A stretch of 64,000 nt of DNA from Betaproteobacteria bacterium (GCA_019136545.1 JAGVUA010000151.1:20134-84133); one strand, 5' to 3'; positions 35,452 through 44,776 are shown, numbered from the stretch's first letter. Notes: generated by a model from the letters alone, not told the origin. Numbers and translations are program-made.

Positions 35452-35479
35452 CGCGACTGGCTACAATAGCCGGGTCGCG
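35452..35479. promoter_or_regulatory. Hairpin with embedded -10-like box before the terB operon
   Basis: Two nested stems, CGCGAC/GTCGCG and GGCTA/TAGCC, enclose CAA; TACAAT (35462-35467) lies inside. It is 22 bases before the TerB-like start. It could be the promoter region with an operator, or the base of a leader hairpin. No good -35 is visible. Confidence 0.35.
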
Positions 35480-35500
35480 AACCATCCTTCGGTTATCACC

Positions 35501-35974
35501 ATGATCGCCAGCATTCAGGAGTTCTTCGGTCGGTTCATCGAGCCCGGCACGCGGCCGGACGCCACGGGCGGCGGGCACCCGCTGCAGGTGGCGACGGCGG
35601 CGCTCCTGCTCGAGATGATGCGCATGGACTCGCGCATCACAACGGACGAGCGGAATGCCGTCACCGCCACGCTGCAACGCGAGTTCGACCTGAGCGCCGA
35701 CGAACTCGCCACGCTGACCGCCCTGGCCGAACAGGAGGCGCGGCAGGCGCACGACTACTACCAGTTCACCGCGCTGATCAACAAGCACTGCGATGCCGCG
35801 CAGAAAGCGCGCATCGTCGAGAACCTGTGGCACGTGGCGATGGTGGACGGCCACCTCGACGCCCACGAACTGCACCTGATGCGCAAGCTGACCGACCTGC
35901 TGCACGTCGGCCACGGCGACAGCGCGGCGGCGAAGCAGCGCGCGCGGGAGCGGGCGAACCTGCCGGCGGACTGA
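35501..35974 (+). CDS. TerB-family protein
   Basis: This all-helical cytoplasmic protein of 157 residues matches the TerB-like family: QVATAALLLEMMRMDSRITTDERNAV, then VENLWHVAMVDGHLDAHELHLMRKLTDLLHV, with repeated Asp/Glu-rich metal-binding-type turns. TerB proteins are linked to tellurite and general stress responses and bind metal ions. It is the first gene of a plus-strand set: ravA starts 12 bases after it. Confidence 0.8.
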   Translation: MIASIQEFFGRFIEPGTRPDATGGGHPLQVATAALLLEMMRMDSRITTDERNAVTATLQREFDLSADELATLTALAEQEARQAHDYYQFTALINKHCDAAQKARIVENLWHVAMVDGHLDAHELHLMRKLTDLLHVGHGDSAAAKQRARERANLPAD

Positions 35975-35986
35975 GGCGGCGCGGCG

Positions 35987-37402
35987 ATGGCCATGACCCG
36001 GTTCGAGCGAATCAACGGCCTGATCGACGCGCTGAGCGCCGGCCTCGTCGAACGCCGCCGGCACGTGCAGCTGGCCCTGCTGGCGGCGCTGGCCGGCGAA
36101 CACACGCTGCTGATCGGCCCGCCGGGCACGGCCAAGAGCGAGCTGTCGCGCCGCCTGCACACCGCGTTCCGCGACGCCCGCTACTTCGAGCGGCTGCTGA
36201 CGCGCTTTTCGGTGCCCGAGGAACTGTTCGGGCCGTTGTCGATCCGGGCGCTCGAAGAGGACCGCTACGAGCGGCAGACCGCCGGCTTCCTGCCCGAAGC
36301 CTCGATCGCCTTCATCGACGAGGTGTTCAAGGCCAACAGCGCCATCCTCAATGCCCTGCTGACGCTGCTCAACGAGCGCGAGTTCGACAATGGCGCCGGC
36401 CGGCAGCGCTGCCCGCTGATCAGCGTCATCGGCGCCACCAACGCCGTGCCCGAGGATGAAGTCGGCGAAGCCTTCTTCGACCGCTTCCTGATGCGCTTGC
36501 CGGTGGCGCCGGTCAGCGCGGCCGGCTTCGAGGCCTTGCTGAAAGTCAGCCGTGGCGACACGCCGATAAGGCCCGAGCTTGCGCTCGACGACCACGACCT
36601 CGCCGCCCTCGCCGAGGCCGCCGGGCGGGTCGACCTGCCGGCGTCCGTCACGGCGCTGCTCGCCGAGTTGCGGCGGCACTGCGCCGAACAGCAGATCATC
36701 GTCTCGGATCGCCGCTGGGTGAAAATCGTCCGGCTGCTGCGCGTCGCCGCCGCGGCCGCCGACCGCGCCTCGCTGTCGCCCTGGGATCTCCTGCTGCTGC
36801 CGCGGTGCACGGCGCCCGACGCCGAGCGCCAAGCGGCCCTTTTCGACTGGCTGACCGCGCGCCTCGGCGTGCGCGAGGCGTTCTCGCCGGCGCTGCTGAC
36901 GCGCGTCGTCGAGGCTTTCGAGGCGCAGCTCGACCTCGAGCTGAAAGCCAACGACCTCGATTACGACGACAGCGGGCGGCTGAAATTTTCGGCAAGTGCG
37001 CAGGCCGCCGATATCGCCGCAAGCATCGGCGATGCCAAGGGCGGCTCGGCGGCGCCGCGCATGACGTACACGCGCCAGCGCCGCTACGGCACGCGCCATG
37101 TCGAAGCGCGCGTTGGCCAGATTGACGACGCGCTCGCCCGCATCGGCGGCTATGCCGAAGAAATTGCCCAATCCCGCCGCGATCTCGACGTCTACCGTGC
37201 GGGTAATCTCTGGGGCGACGAGGCGCTGCTCGCGCGCGTCGCCGCCAATCTGGCCGGCACCGCCGCCGCCATCGGCGCCTTGGCCGATCGACTGGGTTCG
37301 ACGCGCGAGGGCTTTCTCGCCCTGCCCCGGCTCGACCAGGACGACGCCCGCAACGACGCGGTTCCCGCGCCGGTGGCGCACGAAGGCCTCGCCGCCGCAT
37401 GA
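35987..37402 (+). CDS. ravA: MoxR-family AAA+ ATPase RavA
   Basis: This ATPase has 471 residues. The AAA+ core (~20-300) has Walker A LLIGPPGTAKSE, Walker B IAFIDEVFKANSAIL, the sensor-1 region VIGATNAVPEDE and FFDRFLMRL. A C-terminal discoidal/LARA-like region (~330-471) follows. RavA partners with the VWA protein ViaA; in E. coli the pair affects respiratory complexes (Nuo, Frd), lipid interaction and aminoglycoside sensitivity. The ViaA start overlaps its stop by four bases. One dispersed-repeat copy encodes KVSRGDTP. E. coli RavA is of similar length (~498). Confidence 0.88.
   Translation: MAMTRFERINGLIDALSAGLVERRRHVQLALLAALAGEHTLLIGPPGTAKSELSRRLHTAFRDARYFERLLTRFSVPEELFGPLSIRALEEDRYERQTAGFLPEASIAFIDEVFKANSAILNALLTLLNEREFDNGAGRQRCPLISVIGATNAVPEDEVGEAFFDRFLMRLPVAPVSAAGFEALLKVSRGDTPIRPELALDDHDLAALAEAAGRVDLPASVTALLAELRRHCAEQQIIVSDRRWVKIVRLLRVAAAAADRASLSPWDLLLLPRCTAPDAERQAALFDWLTARLGVREAFSPALLTRVVEAFEAQLDLELKANDLDYDDSGRLKFSASAQAADIAASIGDAKGGSAAPRMTYTRQRRYGTRHVEARVGQIDDALARIGGYAEEIAQSRRDLDVYRAGNLWGDEALLARVAANLAGTAAAIGALADRLGSTREGFLALPRLDQDDARNDAVPAPVAHEGLAAA
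36541..36565 (+). repeat. Dispersed element, copy 8 (best match to consensus)
   Basis: GAAAGTCAGCCGTGGCG followed by ACACGCCG, inside ravA, read as KVSRGDTP. Confidence 0.75.
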
Positions 37403-38979
37403 ACGCGCTGCCCCGGCCTCGGCTGTTCGAGCAGCGCGAAGCGCGGCTGTCGGCGCTGAACGAACTGCCGCGCCAGCACTGGCTCGGCGGCATGGTGCAT
37501 TCGCAGGGCACGCTGGAACCGCGCCTGACCGCGCTGGCCGAGCTGCGCCGACACCTGTGCGCCGGCGAACTGCCGCCGGCCGGCACCTGGCGCTGGCCGC
37601 CCGCCGCGCCGGCCGCCGCCCTCGCCGAGGCCATCGCGGCGCTCAGCCTGGCGCGCTATTGCGCGGGCCGGCAGGAACTGTCCGACACGGTGGTGATGAG
37701 CATCCTGTTCCACCTCGACTTCATCGTCGATTACCGGGATCGCGGCGCCACGGAAACAGAAGCGATCGCCAGCGCCGTCGCGGCGTTCAGCGAAGATTGG
37801 CAGGAGCGTCGCGGGCAGCTCGACGAATTGATCGAAGTCTTCGGCATGCTGCCCGAGGACGGCAAGAACACGAACTGGGATCAGTTGCGCGGGCTGCTGC
37901 GCGCGTCCGGCTGGCAGGCGGTGCTGCGCATCCGCCGTCTGCTGGAACACCTGCCGGAGCTGGCGAAGCTGATCCGCGGGCTCGGCCGCGCCCGCCCGAC
38001 CGACGAGGACGATCCGAGCCGCCAGCAGATCGTCGAAGCCATGGCACAAGCCACCGCGCAGCTGCCCTACCGTCGCAACGTACGCATTCCCGACATGCCG
38101 GGCGAAACGCGCGGCGTGCGCCGCTCGGACCGCATCGCGCGCATGCTGCCGGCGGAGGCCATGCTGCTGGGGCATCGGCGCCTGCGCCTGGTCTGGCACG
38201 CCCGCCGCGCCGAGCGCACCCTGCTCTCCTACGAGGACGACGACCGCATGCAGGAGACGCGCCTGATGCCCGAACCGGTATCGCGGCCGGTGCCGGCTCC
38301 GCAGGCCGGCAAGCGCGCCGAGCTGGGGCCGATGCTGGTCTGCGTCGACACCTCGGGCTCGATGGCCGGCGGCGCCGAAGCCGTGGCCAAGGCCGTCGTG
38401 CTGGAGGCGATGCGCACGGCGCACGCCCAGCGGCGCGCCTGCCACGTCTTCGCCTTCGGCGGGCCCGACGAGGTGATCGACATGGCACTGGACGTGGATG
38501 CCGGCGGCATCGAACGCCTCGCCAGCTTTTTGGGACAGGCGTTTCGCGGCGGCACCGACATCTGCGGTCCGCTGGACAAGGCGCTGGCGCGCCTCGAAAG
38601 TCAGTCGTGGCGATACGCCGACCTGCTGATCGCCTCCGACGGCGAGTTCGGCGCCACGCCGGCCATGGCGGCCAGGCTGGACGAAGCGAAGCGCGCGCTG
38701 GGCCTGCGCGTGCAGGGCGTGCTGGTCGGCGACCGCGAAACGCTCGGCTTCATGCAGATCGCCGACGACATCCTGCCGGTGCGCGACTGGCGCCGGTACG
38801 GCGAGGCCGACGAGCGCGCGGCCGATCCGCCCATCCATAGCCACCGCCTGACGGCGCTCTACTTTCCCGGCGCGCTGCGCACCCAGGACAACCTCGACGC
38901 CACCGTATCGCCCGCCGAGGCCGCCGCCACGGTGCGCAGCGGCCGCAACCCAGCCGCAACCCCGCCTGATCCGCCATGA
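37399..38979 (+). CDS. viaA: VWA-domain protein ViaA
   Basis: This protein has 526 residues. The N-terminal ~300 are helical, and the von Willebrand A domain spans ~310-480 with an intact metal-binding site: MLVCVDTSGSMAGG, the threonine in FRGGTDI and LLIASDGEFG. It is the usual partner of RavA and is coupled to it by an ATGA overlap. The next gene also overlaps by four bases, so the three proteins are made together. One dispersed-repeat copy encodes ESQSWRYA between MIDAS elements. Confidence 0.87.
   Translation: MNALPRPRLFEQREARLSALNELPRQHWLGGMVHSQGTLEPRLTALAELRRHLCAGELPPAGTWRWPPAAPAAALAEAIAALSLARYCAGRQELSDTVVMSILFHLDFIVDYRDRGATETEAIASAVAAFSEDWQERRGQLDELIEVFGMLPEDGKNTNWDQLRGLLRASGWQAVLRIRRLLEHLPELAKLIRGLGRARPTDEDDPSRQQIVEAMAQATAQLPYRRNVRIPDMPGETRGVRRSDRIARMLPAEAMLLGHRRLRLVWHARRAERTLLSYEDDDRMQETRLMPEPVSRPVPAPQAGKRAELGPMLVCVDTSGSMAGGAEAVAKAVVLEAMRTAHAQRRACHVFAFGGPDEVIDMALDVDAGGIERLASFLGQAFRGGTDICGPLDKALARLESQSWRYADLLIASDGEFGATPAMAARLDEAKRALGLRVQGVLVGDRETLGFMQIADDILPVRDWRRYGEADERAADPPIHSHRLTALYFPGALRTQDNLDATVSPAEAAATVRSGRNPAATPPDPP
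38596..38620 (+). repeat. Dispersed element, copy 9
   Basis: GAAAGTCAGTCGTGGCG followed by ATACGCCG, inside viaA, read in a different frame (ESQSWRYA) from the ravA copy. Confidence 0.75.
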
Positions 38980-39839
38980 CCGACACGACGTTCGCCGCCC
39001 AGTATCTCGCCCAGCTCGACGCTTTTGCCACGCGCTCCCCGCCGCCGCGCGTGCGCGCCCTGCATCTGCCGCCGGCCATGCCGGTGGCGGAGCGCAACGC
39101 CAATCAGGGCGAGTTCTGCGCGCTCGAACTCGACGACGGCTCGCTCGGCCTGTCCTACGTGCTGCTCGACGACACCCTGGAACGCCTGCGCGCCGGCGAA
39201 TCGGCATTTCAGCTGGCCGGCGCCGATGCGCTGGCCGTCGCGCGCGGCTACGCCGGCGGCGCCGGCTTGCGCAAGACGCTCGGCTTCGCCGCCGCCAACG
39301 CGCTGACCCGCTGCCTGTTCAATCGCGCCGGCTTCGCGCCGCCCGCCAGCGCGGACTCGATCGGCCAGATGGCGCCCGGGGCCGGCGACCACATCGGCAT
39401 GATCGGCCTGTTCCGGCCGCTGCTGGGCCGCATCGTCGAAAGCGGCGCGCGACTGACCGTCATCGAACTGAACCCGGAACTCGCCGGCGCCCAGGACGGT
39501 TATCTCGTCACGCTCGATGCCGAGGCGCTGGCCGCCTGCGACAAGGTGGTGTCGACCAGCACGCTGCTGCTCAACGACACGCTCGACCGCATGCTCGCCT
39601 GCTGCCGCAACGCGCGCTGGTTCGCCATGATCGGCCCCGGCGCCGGCTGCCTGCCCGACGCCCTCTTCGCGCGCGGCGTGACGCTGCTCGGCGGCAACTG
39701 GATCGTCGACGGACCAAATTTCATCGACGCGCTGCGGCGCGGCGAATCGACCAGCGCCTTCAGCCGCAAATCCGCCATCACGCCGGCCAGCTATCCAGGC
39801 ACGGCAGCCTTGCTGCAGCGCATCGGGAACGCCGCCTAG
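38976..39839 (+). CDS. DUF364-family protein (putative metal-chelation fold)
   Basis: This protein of 287 residues matches the DUF364/DUF4213 type: an N-terminal enolase-like part (ERNANQGEFCALELDDGS...), then IGMIGLFRPLLGRIVESGARLTVIELNPE, VVSTSTLLLNDTLDRML and MIGPGAGCLPDALFARGVTLLGG. The family has a Rossmann-like fold described as a putative heavy-metal-chelation domain and is often near molybdate or cobalt-related genes. It has no export signal. Its ATGA overlap with viaA implies a shared role with RavA-ViaA, and moeA copy 2 is divergent next door. Function not established. Confidence 0.8.
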   Translation: MTDTTFAAQYLAQLDAFATRSPPPRVRALHLPPAMPVAERNANQGEFCALELDDGSLGLSYVLLDDTLERLRAGESAFQLAGADALAVARGYAGGAGLRKTLGFAAANALTRCLFNRAGFAPPASADSIGQMAPGAGDHIGMIGLFRPLLGRIVESGARLTVIELNPELAGAQDGYLVTLDAEALAACDKVVSTSTLLLNDTLDRMLACCRNARWFAMIGPGAGCLPDALFARGVTLLGGNWIVDGPNFIDALRRGESTSAFSRKSAITPASYPGTAALLQRIGNAA

Positions 39840-39868
39840 GCAAGCTTCGGCGACCACGCGGCCACCGC

Positions 39869-41104
39869 TCAGAACTCGTAGCGGGTCTGCCAATACAGAT
39901 TGTCGTCGCGCGCCAGTTGCCCGAACTGCCCCGTGCGCCGGCCGCCGAAAACATTGGCGCCGACGGCGACCCAGACGCGATCGCTGACGGCGTAGCGCAG
40001 TTCCGGATTGAGGTAGCGGTCGCCGTTGCCATGGTTGTACGCAGCATAGAACGACAGGCGCAAGGTCTGGTGCAAAAAGAACTGCGTGAGCCGCGCGGTG
40101 AACGTGTCGGTGCGCCGCTTGTCGGCGGGCAACCCGGCCGGCAGCGATGCGCGATAGGCGCGGTAGTCATGCATGTATTCGGCATAGTATTGCAAGCCCA
40201 GCGAACCGTCTTCCCACGGTTGCCACTGATAGCCCGCAAGCAGTCGCGTCTGCGCATTGGGCACCGTGAAATCGCTTCCCGAACGATCCTGGCGCGCATC
40301 GTAGTAGGCGGCCTCCAGGCTGACGACGCCTTCGCCGGCGCGTCCCGATGCGCTGGCGCCATAGACGGCGAGCTTCGGATAGAAAAGCGTGATCCTGGCC
40401 GGCGCGCTCATGCCGTCCGGCCGCATCGACGGCGTGCGCTGGAAGCCCCGATAGAGATAGAGAGCGACGTCGTAGCCGGCGAGTTCGCGGTAGATGCGCA
40501 GCCCGGCCTCGCCCTGGTCCGGCTCGGCGGTTCGGCGCGTAGCCGGGCCCGGCATCGGGTCGAACAGGTGAAAACGCCCGGCATCGGGAACGCGGCTGGC
40601 GCGATAAGCGGACGCCAGCACGAGTTCGAACGACGCGAAGGCGGGATAGACGCCGAGCTTGACCGCGTCGATCCCGCGCTTGAGGTATTCGAGCGGCCGG
40701 CCGGCGAACAACGCTTCGTAGTCCTTGGGCCAAACGTCGTTCACAAACACGAGATCGCCCAAGCCCCAGGTGAGCACCTGGCGGCCGGCGCGCACGTCCC
40801 AGCTGGACGCCGTGTAATCGACGTAGGCTTCGCGCAGTTCGGATCGGTCGCCCCGGCCGAGATGGTCATGGGCGAAATCGCCTTTCGCCATGAGCCGCCA
40901 GGCGCCGGCGGAACCATCCAGCTTGACCTGGGCCCGCTCCTCCAGCCATTTGTAGTTGCGCCCATCCGGATTGGCGCCCGCCGTGTTGAAGGCGGTGTTC
41001 TGTTGCAGGAATCCGGCGAGCGCGATATCCGCTGCGACCGGTCCGGCGACACCGGACAACAGGACGCCGAGAGCCATGCCACACAGGCCGGACGCCCGGG
41101 ACAT
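39869..41104 (-). CDS. Outer-membrane beta-barrel protein (DUF1302-like)
   Basis: This protein has 411 residues. A signal peptide (~1-25, ends AGPVAA) precedes alternating amphipathic strands rich in Tyr/Trp/Phe, ending in the outer-membrane signature YEF. The early segment LAGFLQQNTAFNT and the VRAGRQVLTWG stretch resemble DUF1302-type barrels encoded with RND/MMPL exporters. It starts one base into the LolA-like stop. It is probably the outer-membrane component of a lipid or hydrophobic-compound export path. The substrate is unknown. Confidence 0.75.
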   Translation of the reverse strand: MSRASGLCGMALGVLLSGVAGPVAADIALAGFLQQNTAFNTAGANPDGRNYKWLEERAQVKLDGSAGAWRLMAKGDFAHDHLGRGDRSELREAYVDYTASSWDVRAGRQVLTWGLGDLVFVNDVWPKDYEALFAGRPLEYLKRGIDAVKLGVYPAFASFELVLASAYRASRVPDAGRFHLFDPMPGPATRRTAEPDQGEAGLRIYRELAGYDVALYLYRGFQRTPSMRPDGMSAPARITLFYPKLAVYGASASGRAGEGVVSLEAAYYDARQDRSGSDFTVPNAQTRLLAGYQWQPWEDGSLGLQYYAEYMHDYRAYRASLPAGLPADKRRTDTFTARLTQFFLHQTLRLSFYAAYNHGNGDRYLNPELRYAVSDRVWVAVGANVFGGRRTGQFGQLARDDNLYWQTRYEF

Positions 41105-41889
41105 CAGTCAACCCACTTGCGGGGCGCCTGGCGCAGAAAGCGTTCCGAGAACAAGCCGTCCTCGATGCCGAGGTCGTAGTCGGCCCGAAGGTAGCTCACC
41201 TCGGTTCGATGGCCGGTCTGCAAGTTCTTCATGACGCGCCGGACGACCGTCGGAAATCCCTTGATCTCCCGGATCTCGTCGGCGGTGAACAGCTTGTACG
41301 GCGCGCCCTTCCGGTCGTACTGCTCCTCCTTGAGCGGCAGGAAGTGATCCTTGCCGATCCAGGTGAATTTATGGCCGAAATCGGCGTCCGCGGCTTTGGG
41401 CGTGCTCTTGGCCACGAAGCAATCGGCGCCGGCCAGCTTCTCTTCGCGCTCGATGGCATGGTCGTCGTCCTCGAGGTCGCGGCCGGACACGTCCTCGTAG
41501 GTGAAGTCGGAGCCGACGAAGCTGGAGCGCTTGTCCTGGGCGGCGATGCGCTTGACCATGTTGATCGCCGGAATGAACAGCCAGCGGTCGTCATCCCTGG
41601 CCGGGTACTTGTAGATCATGAAGCTCATGTCCTTCACGTCGGCCGGCTGGAAGAAATACAGGAAATATTTCTGCTCGCCGCCGGCCGCGCCCATGTTCTT
41701 GCGCAGCAGGGTCATTTCGCGTACCCGCTCCTGGCCATCCTTGGCGATCAGTTTCATGACGACGCGCGCCTTGAAATCCTTGCCCGGGTAGAGAAAGGCC
41801 GCCTGGGACTTCTTCATCACTTCCTCGCCCGTCAGCGCGCATGCGGTGAAAGGCAGCAGGACCGCCAGCGCGGCCAGCCATCGCTTCAT
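41104..41889 (-). CDS. LolA-like outer-membrane lipoprotein-sorting protein
   Basis: This periplasmic protein has 261 residues, a signal peptide (~1-18) and the fold pattern of the LolA-like family that accompanies MMPL exporters: ARVVMKLIAKDGQERVREMTLLRKN, YFLYFFQPADVKDMSFMIYKYP, RWLFIPAINMVKRIAAQDKRSSFVGSDFTYEDVSGR. Such proteins are thought to carry hydrophobic cargo between the membranes. The start overlaps the exporter stop by four bases, and the barrel gene follows directly. Confidence 0.85.
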   Translation of the reverse strand: MKRWLAALAVLLPFTACALTGEEVMKKSQAAFLYPGKDFKARVVMKLIAKDGQERVREMTLLRKNMGAAGGEQKYFLYFFQPADVKDMSFMIYKYPARDDDRWLFIPAINMVKRIAAQDKRSSFVGSDFTYEDVSGRDLEDDDHAIEREEKLAGADCFVAKSTPKAADADFGHKFTWIGKDHFLPLKEEQYDRKGAPYKLFTADEIREIKGFPTVVRRVMKNLQTGHRTEVSYLRADYDLGIEDGLFSERFLRQAPRKWVD

Positions 41890-44195
41890 CGGGTTTCTCC
41901 TCGAGGTTCGTCAAGCAGCCAGCGATGGCACAGCATCACCAGGGCCGGCAGCAGCAGCAGGGTCAGCAGCGCCGAGATCAGCATCATCGACGCGATGAAG
42001 GCGCCGACGACGACGTAGGGCGTCAGCGGCGCGGCCATCATGACCGAGAAGGCCGCGGCGAACAGCACGGCGTTGCGGACGATGCCCTTGCCGGGACGCG
42101 CCGCCGTCCAGGCCAGGCTGGCCGCCGGCGTCTCGCCACGACTGACTTCCGCCCGGCGCTGGCGGAAGCGGCTGACGAAATGAATCGCGAAGTCCACCGC
42201 CATGCCGAGCGAAAGCGTGCTCATCACCGACAGCGGCATGTCGAAGTCCTTGCCGACGAAGCCGACCACCCCGTAGATGAACAGGATGGTGAACAGCAGC
42301 GGCACGTAGGCCACCAGCGCCCATTTGAACGAGCGGAAGTCCAGCGCCAGAATGACGAACACCACGACCAGCGCCAGGCTGAAGCCGAACACCAGGTCGC
42401 CCAGCACTTCCTCGTTCCAGACCAGGTTGAAATAGGCAATGCCGGCCGGCTTCGCCGTCACCGGCAGGGGGTTCGCCGCGTGGTAGGCGTCCACGGCGGC
42501 GGCCACCTGGCGCATGGCGTCGGCGTCCCAGGTCTTCATCTGCACCCAGAGGTTGGCCTTGGCGAAGCTCGGATCCACCACGTTGTCCAGATCCGCCGGC
42601 TTGGCCGACATGTTGAACAGGAACAGGTACTGGCCGATGGTGTCCGCCGTCGCCGGCACCACGTCGAAACTGGCGTCGTCGTCGTGCAGGACCCGGTTGA
42701 TGCGCTTGACGTAATCGGCGACGGAAAACGTCTTGCCCACCACCGGCAGTGTTTCGAGCCGGCGTTGCAGACCCTCGATCCAGCGCATGGCATCCGGCCG
42801 CTTCATGAACTCCGCCTTGCCTGCATCCACCACCACGTAACCGAGGGAAGTGCCGCCGAGCGCCTGGTTCATCGCCGTGTCGGCGATCCGTATCTCGCTG
42901 TCGTTCTTGAACCGCGCGACCAGGTTGTTATTGACATGGATTCTTGTCGTGCCCCAGATCGAGACCGCCACCAGGGCCAGGGCCACGGCCACCGTCAGCG
43001 CCGGGCGCGCCGCGCCGAAAGCGCCCAGGCCGCCGAGCAGGCGCGCCGTGCGGTCCTGCGCCGCGTCCTCCGCCTTGCCGGCAAGCTTGTCCTCGCGCAG
43101 GAAAGTCAGCACCGCGGGAATGAAGCTGAAGGACAGCAGGCGCAAGACCACCGTGCCGAAAGCGATCAGGCCGCCGAACACCTTCACCGGAACGATGTTC
43201 ATGAACAGCAGCACCGCGAATCCCGCGGCGGTGGCGAGCGCCGTGAAGCGCACCGGCCGGCTCACCGCCGCCATGGTCGCGCGGATCGCCGCCCGCTTGT
43301 CGCCCTGTTCGCGGTACCGAAAATAGAACTCGTTGAAAATGTGGATGCTGTCGGTAGCAATGGCCATGAGGAATACCGGCGCCATGGAACTCATGATGTG
43401 CACGGGAAAGCCCAGGCCGATCAACAGACCCATGCTCCATAGGATCGCCACCATCGAGACGCCCATCATGGCCGCCGACAGCGCCAGGTTGCGGAACATG
43501 AACTGGATCGCCGCGAACATGATGCCGCCGGCGATGGGCGAGAAAATCGCCATCAGCTTGAACATCTCGGCGCCGAAGGTATCGCGCGCCACCGGATCGC
43601 CGGCGACGTAATAGCGTTCCGGCCCATGTTCCTGCGCGACGATGTTCCGGATGCGGCCGGCGATCTCCGCTCCGTTGGCGCCTTTCTCCAGGGGCACGTA
43701 GATGGCGGTGGTCCTGCCGTCCTGCGAGATGATGCGATCGACGAACAGCGGATTGCCAAGCAGCGCGCGCTTCAGCGCATCGACCTCGCCATCGCTTTGG
43801 GGCGCCGCCGGCATCAACGGCCCGACCTTGAGCATGCCGTCCTCGGCGGTGACGTTGGTGATGGTGGTGAATCCGTTCACATCGCGGCTGGCGACGCCCG
43901 GCAAGGCCAGTATCGCGTCGGTGAGGCGGGCAATGCGCCCCAGCGTGTCGCGATTGAGCACGCCCTGGTCGTTTGCCACGCCGACGACGATGGTGTCCTC
44001 GTACAGCGCGAAGGTCCTGTCCACCTCGTCGTTCCACACGCGCACGTCGGACGTTTCCGGCAGCATGTGCTTCGGATTGGTGTCGATCCGGATCTTCGGA
44101 AACTGGGCAAGGAACAGCAGGGTCAGCAGCCCGGTGAGCGCCAGTACCAGCCGGGGCCGCCGGAGGGAAAATTCGACCAATGAAAATTTCGTCAT
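41886..44195 (-). CDS. RND/MMPL-family transporter
   Basis: This inner-membrane exporter has 769 residues and twelve predicted helices in two RND halves: TM1 near 15-30 (LVLALTGLLTLLFLA), large periplasmic loops at ~45-200 and ~420-570. Sterol-sensing-type helix bundles include MAIATDSIHIFNEFYFRYRE and LGMAVDFAIHFVSRFRQRR, the charged GxxxDF/Y motifs of this family. Hopanoid, lipid or other hydrophobic exporters look similar. It is the first of three coupled genes and lies 73 bases after the DsrE gene. One dispersed repeat encodes EVSRGETP. Confidence 0.88.
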   Translation of the reverse strand: MTKFSLVEFSLRRPRLVLALTGLLTLLFLAQFPKIRIDTNPKHMLPETSDVRVWNDEVDRTFALYEDTIVVGVANDQGVLNRDTLGRIARLTDAILALPGVASRDVNGFTTITNVTAEDGMLKVGPLMPAAPQSDGEVDALKRALLGNPLFVDRIISQDGRTTAIYVPLEKGANGAEIAGRIRNIVAQEHGPERYYVAGDPVARDTFGAEMFKLMAIFSPIAGGIMFAAIQFMFRNLALSAAMMGVSMVAILWSMGLLIGLGFPVHIMSSMAPVFLMAIATDSIHIFNEFYFRYREQGDKRAAIRATMAAVSRPVRFTALATAAGFAVLLFMNIVPVKVFGGLIAFGTVVLRLLSFSFIPAVLTFLREDKLAGKAEDAAQDRTARLLGGLGAFGAARPALTVAVALALVAVSIWGTTRIHVNNNLVARFKNDSEIRIADTAMNQALGGTSLGYVVVDAGKAEFMKRPDAMRWIEGLQRRLETLPVVGKTFSVADYVKRINRVLHDDDASFDVVPATADTIGQYLFLFNMSAKPADLDNVVDPSFAKANLWVQMKTWDADAMRQVAAAVDAYHAANPLPVTAKPAGIAYFNLVWNEEVLGDLVFGFSLALVVVFVILALDFRSFKWALVAYVPLLFTILFIYGVVGFVGKDFDMPLSVMSTLSLGMAVDFAIHFVSRFRQRRAEVSRGETPAASLAWTAARPGKGIVRNAVLFAAAFSVMMAAPLTPYVVVGAFIASMMLISALLTLLLLPALVMLCHRWLLDEPRGETR
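42125..42150 (-). repeat. Dispersed element, copy 10
   Basis: The minus strand reads GGAAGTCAGTCGTGGCG followed by AGACGCCG. It is inside the RND gene, read as EVSRGETP. Confidence 0.65.
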
Positions 44196-44268
44196 GCGCG
44201 CCTCGTCCTGCCCAGCGATGCCACGAATCGACCAGAAGCGGCCCCGAACGGGTTCGAGGCCGCGCCGA

Positions 44269-44628
44269 TCAGAACACGATGACCTTGTCGGCCTCGAGGG
44301 TCCAGTCGGTCAACTCATCCATGGTGCTGCGATGCGCGCCTGCCACCAGTTCTGCCTCGGCGATGCCGCGCGCGTCCATGCAGGTGCCGCAAACGCCGAT
44401 GGGGCCGCCGGCGCGCGCCACCATGCCGAGCATGTCGCTGACGTTGTAGTAGCCCTGCGGCACTTTCTGCCCGGCCTTGGCGCAGGACGCCGCATCGCCC
44501 ATCAGGAAGACGCGCACCGTCTCCCGCCCCTCGCCTTTCTTCAGCGCATGCCGCGCCAGACGCAAGGCGTTGTAACTCCGCTCGGTGCCATAGGGGGGGT
44601 CGTTGAGAATGAACAGCATGTTCGCCAT
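44269..44628 (-). CDS. DsrE/DsrF-family protein
   Basis: This cytoplasmic protein has 119 residues and the DsrE-like fold: MLFILNDPPYGTERSYNALRLARHAL, VRVFLMGDAASCAKAG, YYNVSDMLGMVARAGGPIGVCGTCMDARGI. Cysteines in GVCGTC and at ASC could take part in sulfur transfer. The start at 44628 follows GGAGG by 10 bases; the longer upstream frame is rejected. It is divergent from an ArsR-rhodanese regulator across a perfect palindrome, which suggests persulfide- or sulfide-responsive control. Confidence 0.85.
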   Translation of the reverse strand: MANMLFILNDPPYGTERSYNALRLARHALKKGEGRETVRVFLMGDAASCAKAGQKVPQGYYNVSDMLGMVARAGGPIGVCGTCMDARGIAEAELVAGAHRSTMDELTDWTLEADKVIVF

Positions 44629-44701
44629 GATCCGGTCGCCTCCGTAAAACTCGCTGCTGGATTGAAGTAAGGATTGAGTAATAGGCCGCAATCGTCACAC
44701 A

Positions 44702-44727
44702 AATAATCTAACGATTGTTAGATTATT
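44702..44727. promoter_or_regulatory. 26-bp operator-like palindrome between dsrE-like and ArsR-rhodanese genes
   Basis: A perfect inverted repeat: AATAATCTAAC, spacer GATT, then GTTAGATTATT. The AT-rich, long dyad is typical of ArsR-family operators. It lies 50 bases before the regulator start and 74 bases before the DsrE start, placed to control both directions. Confidence 0.8.
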
Positions 44728-44776
44728 CTAGGCAGGCGCAACTCGTTGTCAAGACCTCGTTGGATAGAATCCAGCC

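Noticed and set aside
43103-43125. Possible extra copy in the RND gene (GAAAGTCAGCACCGCGG)
   Set aside because: The middle CACC breaks the consensus and the downstream half is missing.
44746-44770. TTGTCA/TAGAAT promoter for the ArsR-rhodanese gene
   Set aside because: The spacer is only 13 bases and the -10 lies six bases from the ATG, so it cannot serve as the main promoter.
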